From contig VCJN01000981.1 of assembly GCA_006384855.1 (NCBI GenBank), forward strand, positions 33,513 through 97,512: a stretch of DNA of 64,000 bases. Direction: 5' to 3'. The position numbers were made by a program, and so were the translations under genes. The notes under the pieces are model-generated. The model was not told the DNA's origin. It was given only the letters and a program-made list of their open reading frames with translations, and did no database searches. Within the stretch, counting starts at the first letter, position 1. Each line of letters opens with the position of its first letter. This DNA comes from Tetraselmis striata. Its lineage: Eukaryota > Chlorophyta > Chlorodendrophyceae > Chlorodendrales > Chlorodendraceae. Positions 21,516 through 30,951 of this stretch are shown piece by piece.

Positions 21516-23180
21516 CATATTTGATTGGACAGTTGAATGCCAAGCTGCATTTGTAAAACTGAAGCAAGCCTTGTGCCAGTCCCCAGTGCTGGCAAGCCCT
21601 GTCACCGGCAAAGATGCTGAGTTTGTAGTGGCTACTGACGCCAGCAAATATGCCTTAGGTGCAGTTCTGCTCCAGGCTAATGCTGATGGCCACTTACACC
21701 CTTGCAACTATTATGCAAAGACATTGCAGGCTGCACAAACAAATTATCCCACCTATGACCAAGAGCTCTTGGGTGTGGTATGTGCTCTGAAAGAATGGCG
21801 CTGCTACTTGGAAGGCAGTCGCCGTATTACAGTTATAACTGACCATGCCACATTGAGGCATTTGCCTACACAGGAAGGACTAGGCAGACGCCATGCCCTA
21901 TGGTTACATGAAATCTCACCATACATGGCAGTCAACCCACAGACTAATGAGCCTGTGTTGCAGATATTATATCGCAAAGGCGCTGACAATGAGGCTGATG
22001 CTCTCTCTCGCCGCCCTGACTTGCATTATGCGTTGACTGAATATGAAAACCAGCTGGTCGAAGCTGACCTTGAACAAATGCAGGACTATTTGTCAGCAAT
22101 GTCCGCCTTGCAGATTGACAGCAAGCTAATAAACAAGATCAAAGCTGCCTACATCACTGATGTTGCCTACAGTCATGGACGCACCCCCAACGGTGTGCGA
22201 CAAGATGAGACTGATGGTCTCTACTACATGGCAGATAAGTTCTGTATACCCAATGATTCTGAACTGAGAAAACTCATCATTGAGGAGTATCATGTTGGTA
22301 ATGGACACCCCAACCATACCCGCACTCTTGCCAACATACTGCGTATGTTTTGGTGGCCACGCATGAATACCACAGTCAAGCATTACTGCAAACACTGTGA
22401 TACTTGCGTTAGAATCAAAGCAGCTACCACCAAGCCTCATGGTTCTTTATTTCCCTTGCCAAAGGCAACCAAGCCTTGGGAGATAATCTCAATGGATTTT
22501 ATAACCAACTTACCTGAGGTGGATGGCTATGATGCTATTGCTACGTTTGTTGATACATTCACCAAACAGTCACATTTTGTGCCATGCAATATTAAGATTG
22601 ATGCGACACAGCTGGCCATATTATATTTGGGCAATATTTACAGACACCATGGTCTCAGCAGATGTATCATCTCTGACAGAGATCCCAGGTTCACTTCAGT
22701 GTTCTGGAAATAATTGTTTACAGCTCTGCAAACTAAGCTAAATATTTCCAGCGCTTATCACCCGCAAACTAACGGTCAAACTGAACGCACCCACAGAACT
22801 ATTGAGCAAATATTACGTGCGTTTGTTCACAAGCAACATGACTCTTGGTTAAGTCATTTGGCTCTTGCTGAGTTTTCTTACAACAATTCAGTCCATTCAG
22901 CAACACATTATGCCCCTTTTGAGGCAATTTATGGCATGATGCCACTGACACCACCTGATCTGATTGCTACTGCCAACCAAGATGCACGCAACACAGTTGC
23001 AAATATTCAAGATATTCACATGTTGATTACTGAGCAACTGAAGCTTGCTGATGAATATCAAAAGGTCTATGCCGACCGCAAAACCAGCCCTGTTGAGTTC
23101 GCAGAAGGAGACAAAGTCTGGCTCTCAACGGAGCACTTGCTCATACGCAACCAGCCGGCGCGCAAGTTCCGGCAGCGTGT
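21516..23180 (+). pseudogene. pol: Gypsy RNase H and integrase
   Basis: RNase H: FVVATDASKYALGAVL (catalytic D), YPTYDQELLGVV, VITDHATLRHL, DNEADALSRR. Integrase: zinc-binding HHCC part (EYHVGNGHPNHTRTLANIL, then HYCKHCDTCVRIKA), catalytic core WEIISMDFITNLP (first D), CIISDRDPRFTS (second D), SSAYHPQTNGQTERTHRTIEQ (E). A stop codon at 22,711-22,713 lies just after the second D. Coding reaches KVWLSTEHLLIRNQPARKF near 23,170 and is then cut by the inserted virus; the missing end resumes at 49,208. A diverged piece of the same region is at 54,869-55,131. Confidence 0.88.
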
Positions 23181-23190
23181 TTAGGGTTTA
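23179..23190 (+). other. Telomere-like motif at the left virus junction
   Basis: gtttagggttta lies between the end of the gypsy integrase coding and the first base of the viral terminal repeat. It belongs to neither. A similar but longer stretch is at the right junction. Confidence 0.5.
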
Positions 23191-23195
23191 GTGTG

Positions 23196-24851
23196 TTAAG
23201 AAAAAGGGTGTTACGGAGACATTTTTGCCCGGGCCCTCTCGGCCCTGCCGCCGACGTCGGCCAGCGAGGTGAAATCGCGTTTTCTCTTATGTAGGCGAAT
23301 TTCCGCGGCTCGCCATAATGTCTCCGTGGATTTCTCCGGTTTGCACGTCGAATGTACATTATCCCTCGTGTCGGTACTCGCTGTGGTACCGCTCCGTACC
23401 TTGTCGGAGGATGTCGGCCCCAAAATGGGGCCGTGGGGCTGGCATCCTCCGATGGGGGTGGGGCGGAGCCATTAAGAAAAAGGGTGTTACGGAGACATTT
23501 TTGCCCGGGCCCTCGCGGCCCTGCCGCCGACGTCGGCCCGCGAGGTGAAATCGCGTTTTCTCTTATGTAGGCGAATTTCCGCGGCTCGCCATAATGTCTC
23601 CGTGGATTTCTCCGGTTTGCACGTCGAATGTACATTATCCCTCGTGTCGGTACTCGCTGTGGTACCGCTCCGTACCTTGTCGGAGGATGTCGGCCCCAAA
23701 ATGGGGCCGTGGGGCTGGCATCCTCCGATGGGGGTGGGGCGGAGCCATTAAGAAAAAGGGTGTTACGGAGACATTTTTGCCCGGGCCCTCTCGGCCCTGC
23801 CGCCGACGTCGGCCAGCGAGGTGAAATCGCGTTTTCTCTTATGTAGGCGAATTTCCGCGGCTCGCCATAATGTCTCCGTGGATTTCTCCGGTTTGCACGT
23901 CGAATGTACATTATCCCTCGTGTCGGTACTCGCTGTGGTACCGCTCCGTACCTTGTCGGAGGATGTCGGCCCCAAAATGGGGCCGTGGGGCTGGCATCCT
24001 CCGATGGGGGTGGGGCGGAGCCATTAAGAAAAAGGGTGTTACGGAGACATTTTTGCCCGGGCCCTCGCGGCCCTGCCGCCGACGTCGGCCCGCGAGGTGA
24101 AATCGCGTTTTCTCTTATGTAGGCGAATTTCCGCGGCTCGCCATAATGTCTCCGTGGATTTCTCCGGTTTGCACGTCGAATGTACATTATCCCTCGTGTC
24201 GGTACTCGCTGTGGTACCGCTCCGTACCTTGTCGGAGGATGTCGGCCCCAAAATGGGGCCGTGGGGCTGGCATCCTCCGATGGGGGTGGGGCGGAGCCAT
24301 TAAGAAAAAGGGTGTTACGGAGACATTTTTGCCCGGGCCCTCTCGGCCCTGCCGCCGACGTCGGCCAGCGAGGTGAAATCGCGTTTTCTCTTATGTAGGC
24401 GAATTTCCGCGGCTCGCCATAATGTCTCCGTGGATTTCTCCGGTTTGCACGTCGAATGTACATTATCCCTCGTGTCGGTACTCGCTGTGGTACCGCTCCG
24501 TACCTTGTCGGAGGATGTCGGCCCCAAAATGGGGCCGTGGGGCTGGCATCCTCCGATGGGGGTGGGGCGGAACCATTAAGAAAAAGGGTGTTACGGAGAC
24601 ATTTTTGCCCGGGCCCTCGCGGCCCTGCCGCCGACGTCGGCCCGCGAGGTGAAATCGCGTTTTCCCTTATGTAGGCGATATTCCGCGGCTCGCCAAAATG
24701 TCTCCGTGGATTTCTCCGGTTTGCACGTCCACTGTACATTATCCCTCATGTTGGTACTCGCTGTGGTACCGCTCCGTACCGTGTCGGAGGATGTCGGCCC
24801 CAAAATGGGGCCGTGGGGCTGGCATCCTCCGATGGGGGTGGGGCGGAGCCA
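23196..24851 (+). repeat. Six tandem 276 bp units (552 bp higher-order period)
   Basis: Units start at 23,196, 23,472, 23,748, 24,024, 24,300 and 24,576 with ttaagaaaaagggtgttacg. Copies 1, 3 and 5 read ctctcggccc..ggccagcgagg; copies 2, 4 and 6 read ctcgcggccc..ggcccgcgagg, so the real period is a dimer of 552 bp repeated three times. Copy 6 has extra differences (ttcccttatgtaggcgatatt) shared with the single unit of the right end. The period is a multiple of three, which leaves a 532-codon frame open on the minus strand; this is not evidence of a gene. Confidence 0.92.
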
Positions 24852-24882
24852 TTACGAAAAAGGGTGTTACGGAGACATTTTT

Positions 24883-25330
24883 GGTCCGTCGGCACGGCGG
24901 GTTCCTCATCGGCGTCGGCACGGCGCGTTCCTCATCGGCGTCGGCGCGTCCCCTGTCGGCACGGCGCGTCCCCTGTCGGCACGGTGCGTCCCCGGGCGGT
25001 GCGTCGGCGCGTTCTTCATCGGCGTCCCCGGGCGTTGCGTCGGCGCGTCCCCTGTCGGCACGGTGCGTCCCCCATCGGCACGGCGCGTCCCCTGTCGGCA
25101 CGGCGGGTTCCTCATCGGCGTCGGCGCGTCCCCTGTGAGTTGGCACGGTGCGTCCCCTGTCGGTACGGCGCGTCCCCTGTCGGCACGGCGGGTTCCTCAT
25201 CGGCGTCGGCGCGTCCCCCATCGGCACGGCGCGTCCCCTGTCGGCACGGCGGGTTCCTCATCGGCGTCGGCGCGTCCCCTGTCGGCACGGCGCGTCCCGC
25301 ATCGGCACGGCGCGTCCCCTGTCGGGTGAC
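24883..25330 (+). repeat. GC-rich minisatellite inside the left terminal repeat
   Basis: Irregular tandem array of ~20 bp words, mainly 'gtcggcacggcgcgtcccct' and 'gttcctcatcggcgtcggc'. The inverse array is at 48,424-48,870 with only a few differences. Open frames on both strands are by-products of the repeat. Confidence 0.85.
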
Positions 25331-25462
25331 GCCCCGGAACGACGTCTATGAGCCCGTATGACGCCCCGGAACGACGCATCGCCCAATGGCGGCACGGCGC
25401 GTCCCATGCGCATGTCGGCACGGCATAGCCCCTGTCGGATGACACCCCGGAACGCTGAGGCA

Positions 25463-26719
25463 TCACACGAGCAGAACCAGCTCACTCAACCTAGGGGAGG
25501 ACCCCTTGTTAACGGGCATAAGGATCCGGTAGTTTGTATACGAACCGGGGCTGGTGACTCCCCCCTCAAAAAGGTAAGAGGCTTCAACCGCCAGGTCATC
25601 TACATCGAAATCGGTTTGAAAAAAGGTATTTGTCGCCTTGTCCACGGCGGGGATCATCGTGTACGTCATATCCGTGTACACGGCAAGGTCTGTCCAGTTT
25701 GTGCCATCGTTACTTCCCTGAAAATTGCAAAACCTGATTAGCCTGGTAGACCAGCTTTCAGTATTCCAAATCCTTATGGCGTTGACCGTGGCGGCGGTAG
25801 GAAGCCGAATGGCGAGGAAGTGAGGTGCTGACTCGGCAGGATCGGCAACCCACGCCTCAAACGAGGCACCGCTTATCCGGTCGAAGGCTCGCCAACCTTG
25901 ATAGTTCACAGCGGCACTGCTCGACTCGGTCACGGTGTATCCTTGGTCGGTGTATCCAGTAAGGGCTGGGACGGGGATGACCCGGAGAGTCTCGTAAAGA
26001 ACCAGCTCGACGATGCTAATGATCGCGCTCGAGTTCGCGCTCAGCGGCATACAAAATATTGAATAATTGGTTGCCTCTTGCGGGTTGGTAAAATATAGAT
26101 CGACGTAGTCGTTGCGTAGGCTAGCCGCACCGGGATTGGTTGTCCCCGCCCGGTAGTCGCTGGCCTGCAACGACTTGCTCGCGAGCACCGTACCATCCCG
26201 AGAGAAGGATATCAATCCGGGGAAGCTGTGCGGCAGGCCGTCCACAACCTTTGCGGCGGAATACAAACGAAATCCTACTATCCGTTTTGGCGAACTCAGC
26301 GTAAAATTGATCGTAACCGGAGGGGTGTTTGCCGGGCTCGCGAAAACATCTCCGATCCATCCGTATTGGCCGTCGAAGATATAGCTTGCGCTGAAATCCG
26401 GGGAAAACACGGGATTGCTGGATGTTACGGTTGCAAGCGCGCCATCGATTGCGACTACGGGGTTGGTGTTATGGCTGCCGAGGCTGATAATCCCGGATGT
26501 GTTCCCGGCGGTATCAATGAGCTCGATCCACAGCCAATACTGCGTCCCCGGTTGGAGGCCCGTTACGGTGACCTCCCCATTGTCGTAGTCGTAAATCACG
26601 TTGGGGGTGACGCTAGCCGTCGCGGAACCTAAAATCTGCTCGGTGACATCCGTAAACTCCCCGACGGGGATCGAATTGGTGGTGTTGGAATAGAGGCGGA
26701 TCTGACTGAACCCGCTCAT
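25463..26719 (-). CDS. Discoidin (F5/8C)-like and FN3-like spike protein, 418 aa
   Basis: Residues ~45-75 read VTVTGLQPGTQYWLWIEL followed by DTAGNTSG, the end of a fibronectin-III-like domain. The rest is beta-rich with two stretches resembling F5/8-type C (discoidin) carbohydrate-binding domains: about 85-240 (FDGQYGWIGDVFASP, RIVGFRLYSA) and about 255-410 (WRAFDRISGASFEAWV, AIRIWNTESWSTR, NFQGSNDGTNWTDL). Such proteins usually form surface spikes that bind host glycans. It is the last gene of the leftward block, ending 70 bp from the terminal repeat; 6 bp separate it from the gene upstream. The family assignment rests on motif impression. Confidence 0.6.
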   Translation of the reverse strand: MSGFSQIRLYSNTTNSIPVGEFTDVTEQILGSATASVTPNVIYDYDNGEVTVTGLQPGTQYWLWIELIDTAGNTSGIISLGSHNTNPVVAIDGALATVTSSNPVFSPDFSASYIFDGQYGWIGDVFASPANTPPVTINFTLSSPKRIVGFRLYSAAKVVDGLPHSFPGLISFSRDGTVLASKSLQASDYRAGTTNPGAASLRNDYVDLYFTNPQEATNYSIFCMPLSANSSAIISIVELVLYETLRVIPVPALTGYTDQGYTVTESSSAAVNYQGWRAFDRISGASFEAWVADPAESAPHFLAIRLPTAATVNAIRIWNTESWSTRLIRFCNFQGSNDGTNWTDLAVYTDMTYTMIPAVDKATNTFFQTDFDVDDLAVEASYLFEGGVTSPGSYTNYRILMPVNKGSSPRLSELVLLV

Positions 26720-26725
26720 TGTTTA

Positions 26726-27250
26726 CTATCCTACGCTAGAGGTGTTTTTTCGTTTGCTCGCACGCTCGACCACGCCCGGGATTGTTGGCGCGTTTTCCTC
26801 GATCCGATCCAGCTGGGCCGATATGTGCTTGATAAATTCCGCCTCGGACGCGAATGTCCCATCGTCCATTCGCTTCAGCATCGCCTCCGTGTTGATGTCC
26901 CGACTGATCTCGCCGTACCGGGCAGCATAATGGTTATGCTGCGCCGACTTTTCGGCCCAACCCAATGAGTTGGCCACGCCGACAATGCTACCGGCACAAA
27001 GGGACAGGCACCCGCTCACGACCGAGGCCGATTCGGCTTCCGTTGGTCCCGCGATACCGTAGGCGAGGTTGAAACAGCCGACCAGCAGACTTATCGAGAC
27101 ACTTACGACGGCTGTCGCATCAGCCAACCGCTTAAAGTACGAGTAGCTCCGGGAATGAAAGGTTTTTTGCACATTGGCGTTGTAACGCCATTTCGTAAGG
27201 AGCGCGTTATCCAGCTCGACGACCACCGACTCGAGACTATCGCGGGCCAT
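26726..27250 (-). CDS. Two-transmembrane SLATT-like protein, 174 aa
   Basis: An N-terminal helix (VELDNALLTKWRYNANVQKTF) is followed by two hydrophobic segments, about residues 45-70 (ATAVVSVSISLLVGCFNLAYG) split by a short loop from 78-100 (VVSGCLSLCAGSIVGVANSL). A charged helix follows (AEKSAQHNHYAARYGEISRD) and then a C-terminal helix. This order, with the HxxxAxxYxxI helix after the second membrane span, resembles the SLATT family, 2-TM proteins linked in bacteria to nucleotide-activated defence and also seen in large DNA viruses. An ordinary virion or host-membrane protein is the alternative. The neighbours are virion genes, 6-7 bp away on either side. Confidence 0.5.
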   Translation of the reverse strand: MARDSLESVVVELDNALLTKWRYNANVQKTFHSRSYSYFKRLADATAVVSVSISLLVGCFNLAYGIAGPTEAESASVVSGCLSLCAGSIVGVANSLGWAEKSAQHNHYAARYGEISRDINTEAMLKRMDDGTFASEAEFIKHISAQLDRIEENAPTIPGVVERASKRKNTSSVG

Positions 27251-27256
27251 TTACAC

Positions 27257-27487
27257 TTAAGGTGACAAAATTATATGCCCGACACCCTCCTCAGCCTCGT
27301 TGGCGGGTGGCATCCCTCGAAGAGCCACATCGATCTCCGATCGGGGGTCCGCGATGCGATTCCCGATGGAGTCGCGCCGCACGCTTGACGTGAAGCCGAG
27401 GAGGGTATTACCGCCATAATACGCGAACACCTTCGGCGCGTTGGTTTCCCGTTGGTTGAAGTTGATGCCCACGATCCCGCTAGACAT
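27257..27487 (-). CDS. Small unknown virion-cluster protein, 76 aa
   Basis: A short frame packed between its neighbours: its ATG abuts the stop of the upstream gene at 27,488 and its stop is 6 bp before the next ATG. Composition is globular (GIVGINFNQRETNAPKVFAY..). No family is recognised. Position suggests a minor structural or attachment-related product. Confidence 0.6.
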   Translation of the reverse strand: MSSGIVGINFNQRETNAPKVFAYYGGNTLLGFTSSVRRDSIGNRIADPRSEIDVALRGMPPANEAEEGVGHIILSP

Positions 27488-28327
27488 TTAGGTGCTGTCG
27501 GAGATATTAACCACAATCGTGAGCGAGGACTCCTCAGCGCCCGGCGTAGGTGTCACGGAGGCTGGGCCGTCTAGCTGCGGCGGGGTGGTGTCCGATACCG
27601 TGGCTAGAGTGGCGGGTGTCGACGCAACCACCGCCGACTCGTTGCCGACTTGGTCCCGGGCGAGCACCCACCCGTAGAAGGTGGTACCCGGGGCTAGGCC
27701 GGTGAAGGTGTGCGCCGTCGTTACCCCCGGGAGTGCGAGGCCGGCGTTTTTGATCTCGCTCGGGGTGGGGGGTGTCGTTACGGTGCTGCTCAGGAGGAGG
27801 TAGAGCGTGGCCACGGCGTCGTTGTCGCTGGCTGCTAGCGTCACGCTCACGGAGCTCGTGGGGGTGGGGCCGGTGGTCAGCGTGAAGGAGTCGACGGTCG
27901 GGGCCGTGAGGTCCGCCGTGGTCCCCGGGCCTAGGTAGCTGATGCTCTCGTTCCCCGAGGTGTCGACGAGACGCAGCCAGAAATACCTTGTTTGGTTGGG
28001 GGCGCCAACCGCGTAGTCATACGAGATCGTAGTCCCCCCGCTGATGCTAGATGTGACATCGGTCTCCGTGCGCCCGCCGATGTCGTTCGTGGTGTTCACC
28101 CCGAGGAAGGCCGAGGAGACGCCCATGTTTTCTTCTAGCGTCACGAAAAATGTTTCGGAGGTCTCGTCGGGATGAGCCGACAATGAATATGCGGATATGT
28201 ATGTTCTGACCGCCACATAAAGCTCGAGAAAGCACTCGCGGTACGAGCGTTCCAGCCTATTGCCCGGAAAGGGGCTTCGCCCCACAACACCCCCGGGGTT
28301 GAGGGAAGGGAACACGTGCCTCTTCAT
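27488..28327 (-). CDS. FN3-like beta-sandwich protein, 279 aa
   Basis: Contains three segments of the type found in the discoidin-like protein: APNQTRYFWLRLVDTSGNES (~115), a Thr/Ser-rich VDSFTLTTGPTPTSSVSVT linker (~145) and TFTGLAPGTTFYGWVLARD followed by QVGNES (~215), each the F-G end of a fibronectin-III-like fold. The Pro/Thr-rich tail ends SLTIVVNISDST. The start codon overlaps the stop of the gene upstream (ATGA, 28,324-28,327), typical of compact viral gene blocks. The likely role is a stalk or adhesin acting with the neighbouring spike. Confidence 0.6.
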   Translation of the reverse strand: MKRHVFPSLNPGGVVGRSPFPGNRLERSYRECFLELYVAVRTYISAYSLSAHPDETSETFFVTLEENMGVSSAFLGVNTTNDIGGRTETDVTSSISGGTTISYDYAVGAPNQTRYFWLRLVDTSGNESISYLGPGTTADLTAPTVDSFTLTTGPTPTSSVSVTLAASDNDAVATLYLLLSSTVTTPPTPSEIKNAGLALPGVTTAHTFTGLAPGTTFYGWVLARDQVGNESAVVASTPATLATVSDTTPPQLDGPASVTPTPGAEESSLTIVVNISDST

Positions 28328-29283
28328 ATTTTATAGAACGTCAAGCAAAAAATGAACTGGCTCGCGTTTGGGCGCATCGCGTAGGTCACGGCGTCCCTCA
28401 CCTCGATGTTGAGATAGGCTTGGTCGTCGAGTGGGAGCTGGCGCACCGGCACGCCTACCGTGTCCTCGCACACGGGCTTGACAGTGCGTTTCACGCCGAA
28501 AAAGGACCCACCCGCGCCGGGCAGGTAGGCGAGCACGCGCCGGCGGTTGTCCGTGTCGCTCTGGATGAGGTCGGTTGTGAGGAGCAGTCCCGCCGGCGCG
28601 GGGGTCGGAACATGGACGGGGCTGCAGTAGGACACCGCCATCTGCCACCCGCCCGGATCGCGGGCTAGCGCCGGCATGCGGAACGGTATCCCGTATGCGG
28701 CGGCGCCGACGATAACATCCGCCGCGCCGGTGCTGAACCACATGTTGTAGAACGCAGGAGAGACGGCGCGCTCCGGCTCCTCCTCCCAAAACACGAGCGA
28801 CATATCGAAGTCCTCGGCGAAAGTCGGCTCCCACTCGTACGCGCCGGTGCTCACCCGCGTCGGCGCCTCGCGAAAGCGAAACTCGAGCTCACTGAGCGTA
28901 GCAAGCTGGTCGCCCAAGCACATCCCGCCGCAAGCCGTTCGCTGCACGTACGGGGTGTCGGCGGTGGCGCCGTATAAGGCTTTTCCCGATGGGTCGCCTT
29001 GGAGGAGCCCCAACACCGCGTCGGAGTTCCTCTCGAAATTTTTGTATTGGTTGAGCTGCGTGAAGGAGGGGCATATGAGGAGGACGGCGAGAGGGTGGAA
29101 GTCGTTGGACGCGAAATCGCTTTCGAGGCCGCTTCCGCGCACCGGTGTGATCCACTCGAGGGCAAAACGCGTCGTTTGCCCCGCGAACACATTGAGGTGC
29201 TGCTCCTTAAGGGGGGAGGCGAAATTGTACGGTGCCCCGCGGGAGCGCTCCGCGGAGCTTACGACGACGCGGCGGATTTTCAT
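28324..29283 (-). CDS. MCP-adjacent virion protein, candidate minor capsid protein, 319 aa
   Basis: I place the start at the internal ATG 29,283 (MKIRRVVVSSAERS) because it is 17 bp after the capsid gene and preceded by an A/T-rich stretch; the longer open frame upstream would overlap the capsid gene and is Arg/Ser/Pro-rich. The protein is beta-rich (HLNVFAGQTTRFALEWI, AVLLICPSFTQLNQY, FDMSLVFWEEEPE, SQFIFCLTFYKI at the end). In polinton-like viruses the gene next to the major capsid gene commonly encodes a penton or other minor capsid protein, hence the suggestion. The gene at 32,823 is a competing penton candidate. Confidence 0.5.
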   Translation of the reverse strand: MKIRRVVVSSAERSRGAPYNFASPLKEQHLNVFAGQTTRFALEWITPVRGSGLESDFASNDFHPLAVLLICPSFTQLNQYKNFERNSDAVLGLLQGDPSGKALYGATADTPYVQRTACGGMCLGDQLATLSELEFRFREAPTRVSTGAYEWEPTFAEDFDMSLVFWEEEPERAVSPAFYNMWFSTGAADVIVGAAAYGIPFRMPALARDPGGWQMAVSYCSPVHVPTPAPAGLLLTTDLIQSDTDNRRRVLAYLPGAGGSFFGVKRTVKPVCEDTVGVPVRQLPLDDQAYLNIEVRDAVTYAMRPNASQFIFCLTFYKI

Positions 29284-29299
29284 TTTACACCTATGGGTG

Positions 29300-30541
29300 C
29301 TAAAAAACTGTCTGCGCCATGCCGCTGGGATCGACGAATAGCACCGCGTCCTGGTGGGTGAAGGTGTCGATGCGGAGCGCGCCGCCACTCGCAAGTGCCG
29401 CCGCGAACTCTGCCTTGAGGTGGATGGTGGCACTCGACACATCCACACCGGACTCGGACAGCATGGACTTATGCGACTGCGATTCCAAATCTTGTGCGAC
29501 CACATAGGTCCCCTCGGCGGCCCCCCACGTGCTGTTTTTGATGATCCCATGATGGTCAAGCGTGCCGTAGGCGTGAAACGCCTTCTGCAATTCCGCGAAT
29601 GCCTCCGCGTTGGTGTCGACGGGCTTTTGGGGGATAAGCTGGCCCGCGACATCATACTGCCATCGACCGCCGTCGCCGAACGGGTTGGTGCGATCCGTGA
29701 GGAAACCCACCGTGGCCGTCGAGGCGTTGCTCTGCTTGCGGAAGATCGTGAGCAGGGTCTTAAGCGAACGGTAGTTACCGCTAATGAGCGTGTTGATGAC
29801 CTTGGAGCCGGCCTCTACACTAGCGGCGTGGTTTCTGAAAGTGGTCATGGGGATGCGGTACCCGTCGGCGTTCGCCGCGGAGATGGCTTGTGCCGCGCCG
29901 CCGTCTAGCTTGACGATTTCCGCCACGTACTCCACGTCGGTGATCTCCCAATCGCGGCTCGCGGTGGACTTCTGAGCATCATCCTTGCCCGCAAGGGTGA
30001 TGTTCAACCTCATGTGGTTTCGCACCATGTCACCAATGGGCAAGTACTTGTGCTGCATGCTTCCTAGCACGCCCGACATGAGAGGAAGGCACACTGTGAT
30101 TGACGCGGAGCCGCCAATGGATGCGCCGACCCGAGCGGTAACGTTGCTCATGCCCTCGGTGACCGAGCCGCCGTACACCATCTGCGAGCCGTCGCCGCTA
30201 GAATCGAGGATCGTCTGATAAAGTGCCCCATACTGATCAATGTACTCGAGCACGTTGCTGCCGTACACACACTCGAGCAAGCGGATGACGGCATGCGCCG
30301 AGCCGTCGAGCACCATGGCATTGGCCGCCGTAGTATCCTTGTTGGTGAGCTTGAACTTTAGGTAGGACTGGCGGGTGTTAAGGAACTCGCCCTTGTTGCC
30401 GCATGGGATGACAAGCTGCACGGTATCGCCCGGGCTAAACGTCCGGCCGTTGAGCGGCGGGATGTTTGAGCGGTACTTATGCGCCGCCACCGCTCGCGGC
30501 TTCGGGGCAAACACGAGGGCTTCGCTCAGGCCTAGGGACAT
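29300..30541 (-). CDS. MCP: Major capsid protein (double jelly-roll), 413 aa
   Basis: Residues ~20-70 hold a basic stretch, PPLNGRTFSPGDTVQLVIP and then FLNTRQSYLKFKLTNKD, the first strands characteristic of the polinton/adintovirus-type major capsid. Further beta-strand blocks are LLECVYGSNVLEYIDQYGAL (~90), SITVCLPLMSGVLGS (~145), RLNITLAGKDDA (~180) and ITDVEYVAEIVKLD (~200). The C-terminal half (FRNHAASVEAGSKVINTLI on) would be the second jelly roll. Trimers of this fold make pseudo-hexagonal capsomers. At 413 residues it is at the short end for the family. An AT-rich motif (tataaaccc) precedes the ATG. The frame is intact. Confidence 0.82.
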   Translation of the reverse strand: MSLGLSEALVFAPKPRAVAAHKYRSNIPPLNGRTFSPGDTVQLVIPCGNKGEFLNTRQSYLKFKLTNKDTTAANAMVLDGSAHAVIRLLECVYGSNVLEYIDQYGALYQTILDSSGDGSQMVYGGSVTEGMSNVTARVGASIGGSASITVCLPLMSGVLGSMQHKYLPIGDMVRNHMRLNITLAGKDDAQKSTASRDWEITDVEYVAEIVKLDGGAAQAISAANADGYRIPMTTFRNHAASVEAGSKVINTLISGNYRSLKTLLTIFRKQSNASTATVGFLTDRTNPFGDGGRWQYDVAGQLIPQKPVDTNAEAFAELQKAFHAYGTLDHHGIIKNSTWGAAEGTYVVAQDLESQSHKSMLSESGVDVSSATIHLKAEFAAALASGGALRIDTFTHQDAVLFVDPSGMAQTVF

Positions 30542-30578
30542 GTTGGTTGGGGTTTATACCCTGTCCCCAGATATAAAT

Positions 30579-30923
30579 TTAGCGTTCAAGGCTCGAGCGG
30601 TTCCGCAAGCCGCCGTAGGCGTCTCGAACGGCCTTGGCGCTGCCCTTGACGTCCGTGTACCCCTGCTTGATCGCCCCGACATCCACTCCGCGGCCCGCGA
30701 TGGCGTCATGCGCCGCGCCGGCCAGTCCCGCGACCCCCAACGCTGCCCCGCCTACGGAGGCGCTAAGAGTGGCGGCCGGCGCGCCGAGGCCGGGGATGGT
30801 CGCGAGCACCGGGGACGCGCCGAGGAGAACCCCGCCCACCTTGCTCCCCACGGTGCGTATCCCCGCCGTTAGCTTCTCTCCGAACCCACGCAGCTTGCGC
30901 CCGAACTTGCCGAGGAAGCCCAT
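30579..30923 (-). CDS. Small amphipathic Gly/Ala-rich protein, pVI/pX-like, 114 aa
   Basis: The N-terminus MGFLGKFGRKLRGFGEKL is an amphipathic basic helix, followed by a Gly/Ala/Val-rich hydrophobic middle (VGGVLLGASPVLATIPGLG, SVGGAALGVAGLAGAA). Such small proteins beside the capsid gene of adeno-like and polinton-like viruses act in membrane disruption during entry (adenovirus pVI or pX type). It lies 37 bp upstream of the capsid gene. Identification rests on composition and position only. Confidence 0.55.
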   Translation of the reverse strand: MGFLGKFGRKLRGFGEKLTAGIRTVGSKVGGVLLGASPVLATIPGLGAPAATLSASVGGAALGVAGLAGAAHDAIAGRGVDVGAIKQGYTDVKGSAKAVRDAYGGLRNRSSLER

Positions 30924-30951
30924 GTTGATATTTTACTATGACGCTACAAAT

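Larger units (their letters stand above)
23191..25392 (+). repeat. Left terminal inverted repeat, 2.2 kb
   Basis: Matches 48,359-49,180 in reverse, except that it has six copies of a 276 bp unit where the right end has one. From 24,576 inwards the two ends are nearly identical, including the minisatellite and the 'gacgccccggaacgacg' pair at its inner border. Such terminal repeats in this virus group carry the protein-primed replication origins. Confidence 0.9.

Noticed and set aside
23141-24739. 532-codon minus-strand frame across the left terminal repeat
   Set aside because: The 276 bp repeat is a multiple of three, so any frame open in one unit stays open in all. The 'protein' is a 92-residue period without domain character, and several other frames behave the same.
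24649-25466. Long Arg/Pro/Ser-rich frames in the terminal minisatellites (also at 48.4-49.1 kb)
   Set aside because: Produced by ~20 bp GC-rich repeats on both strands; no start context or protein-like composition.
29284-29655. N-terminal extension of the protein ending at 28,324
   Set aside because: It would overlap the capsid gene by over 350 bp and is Arg/Ser/Pro-rich, unlike the rest. The ATG at 29,283 fits the spacing of the block.
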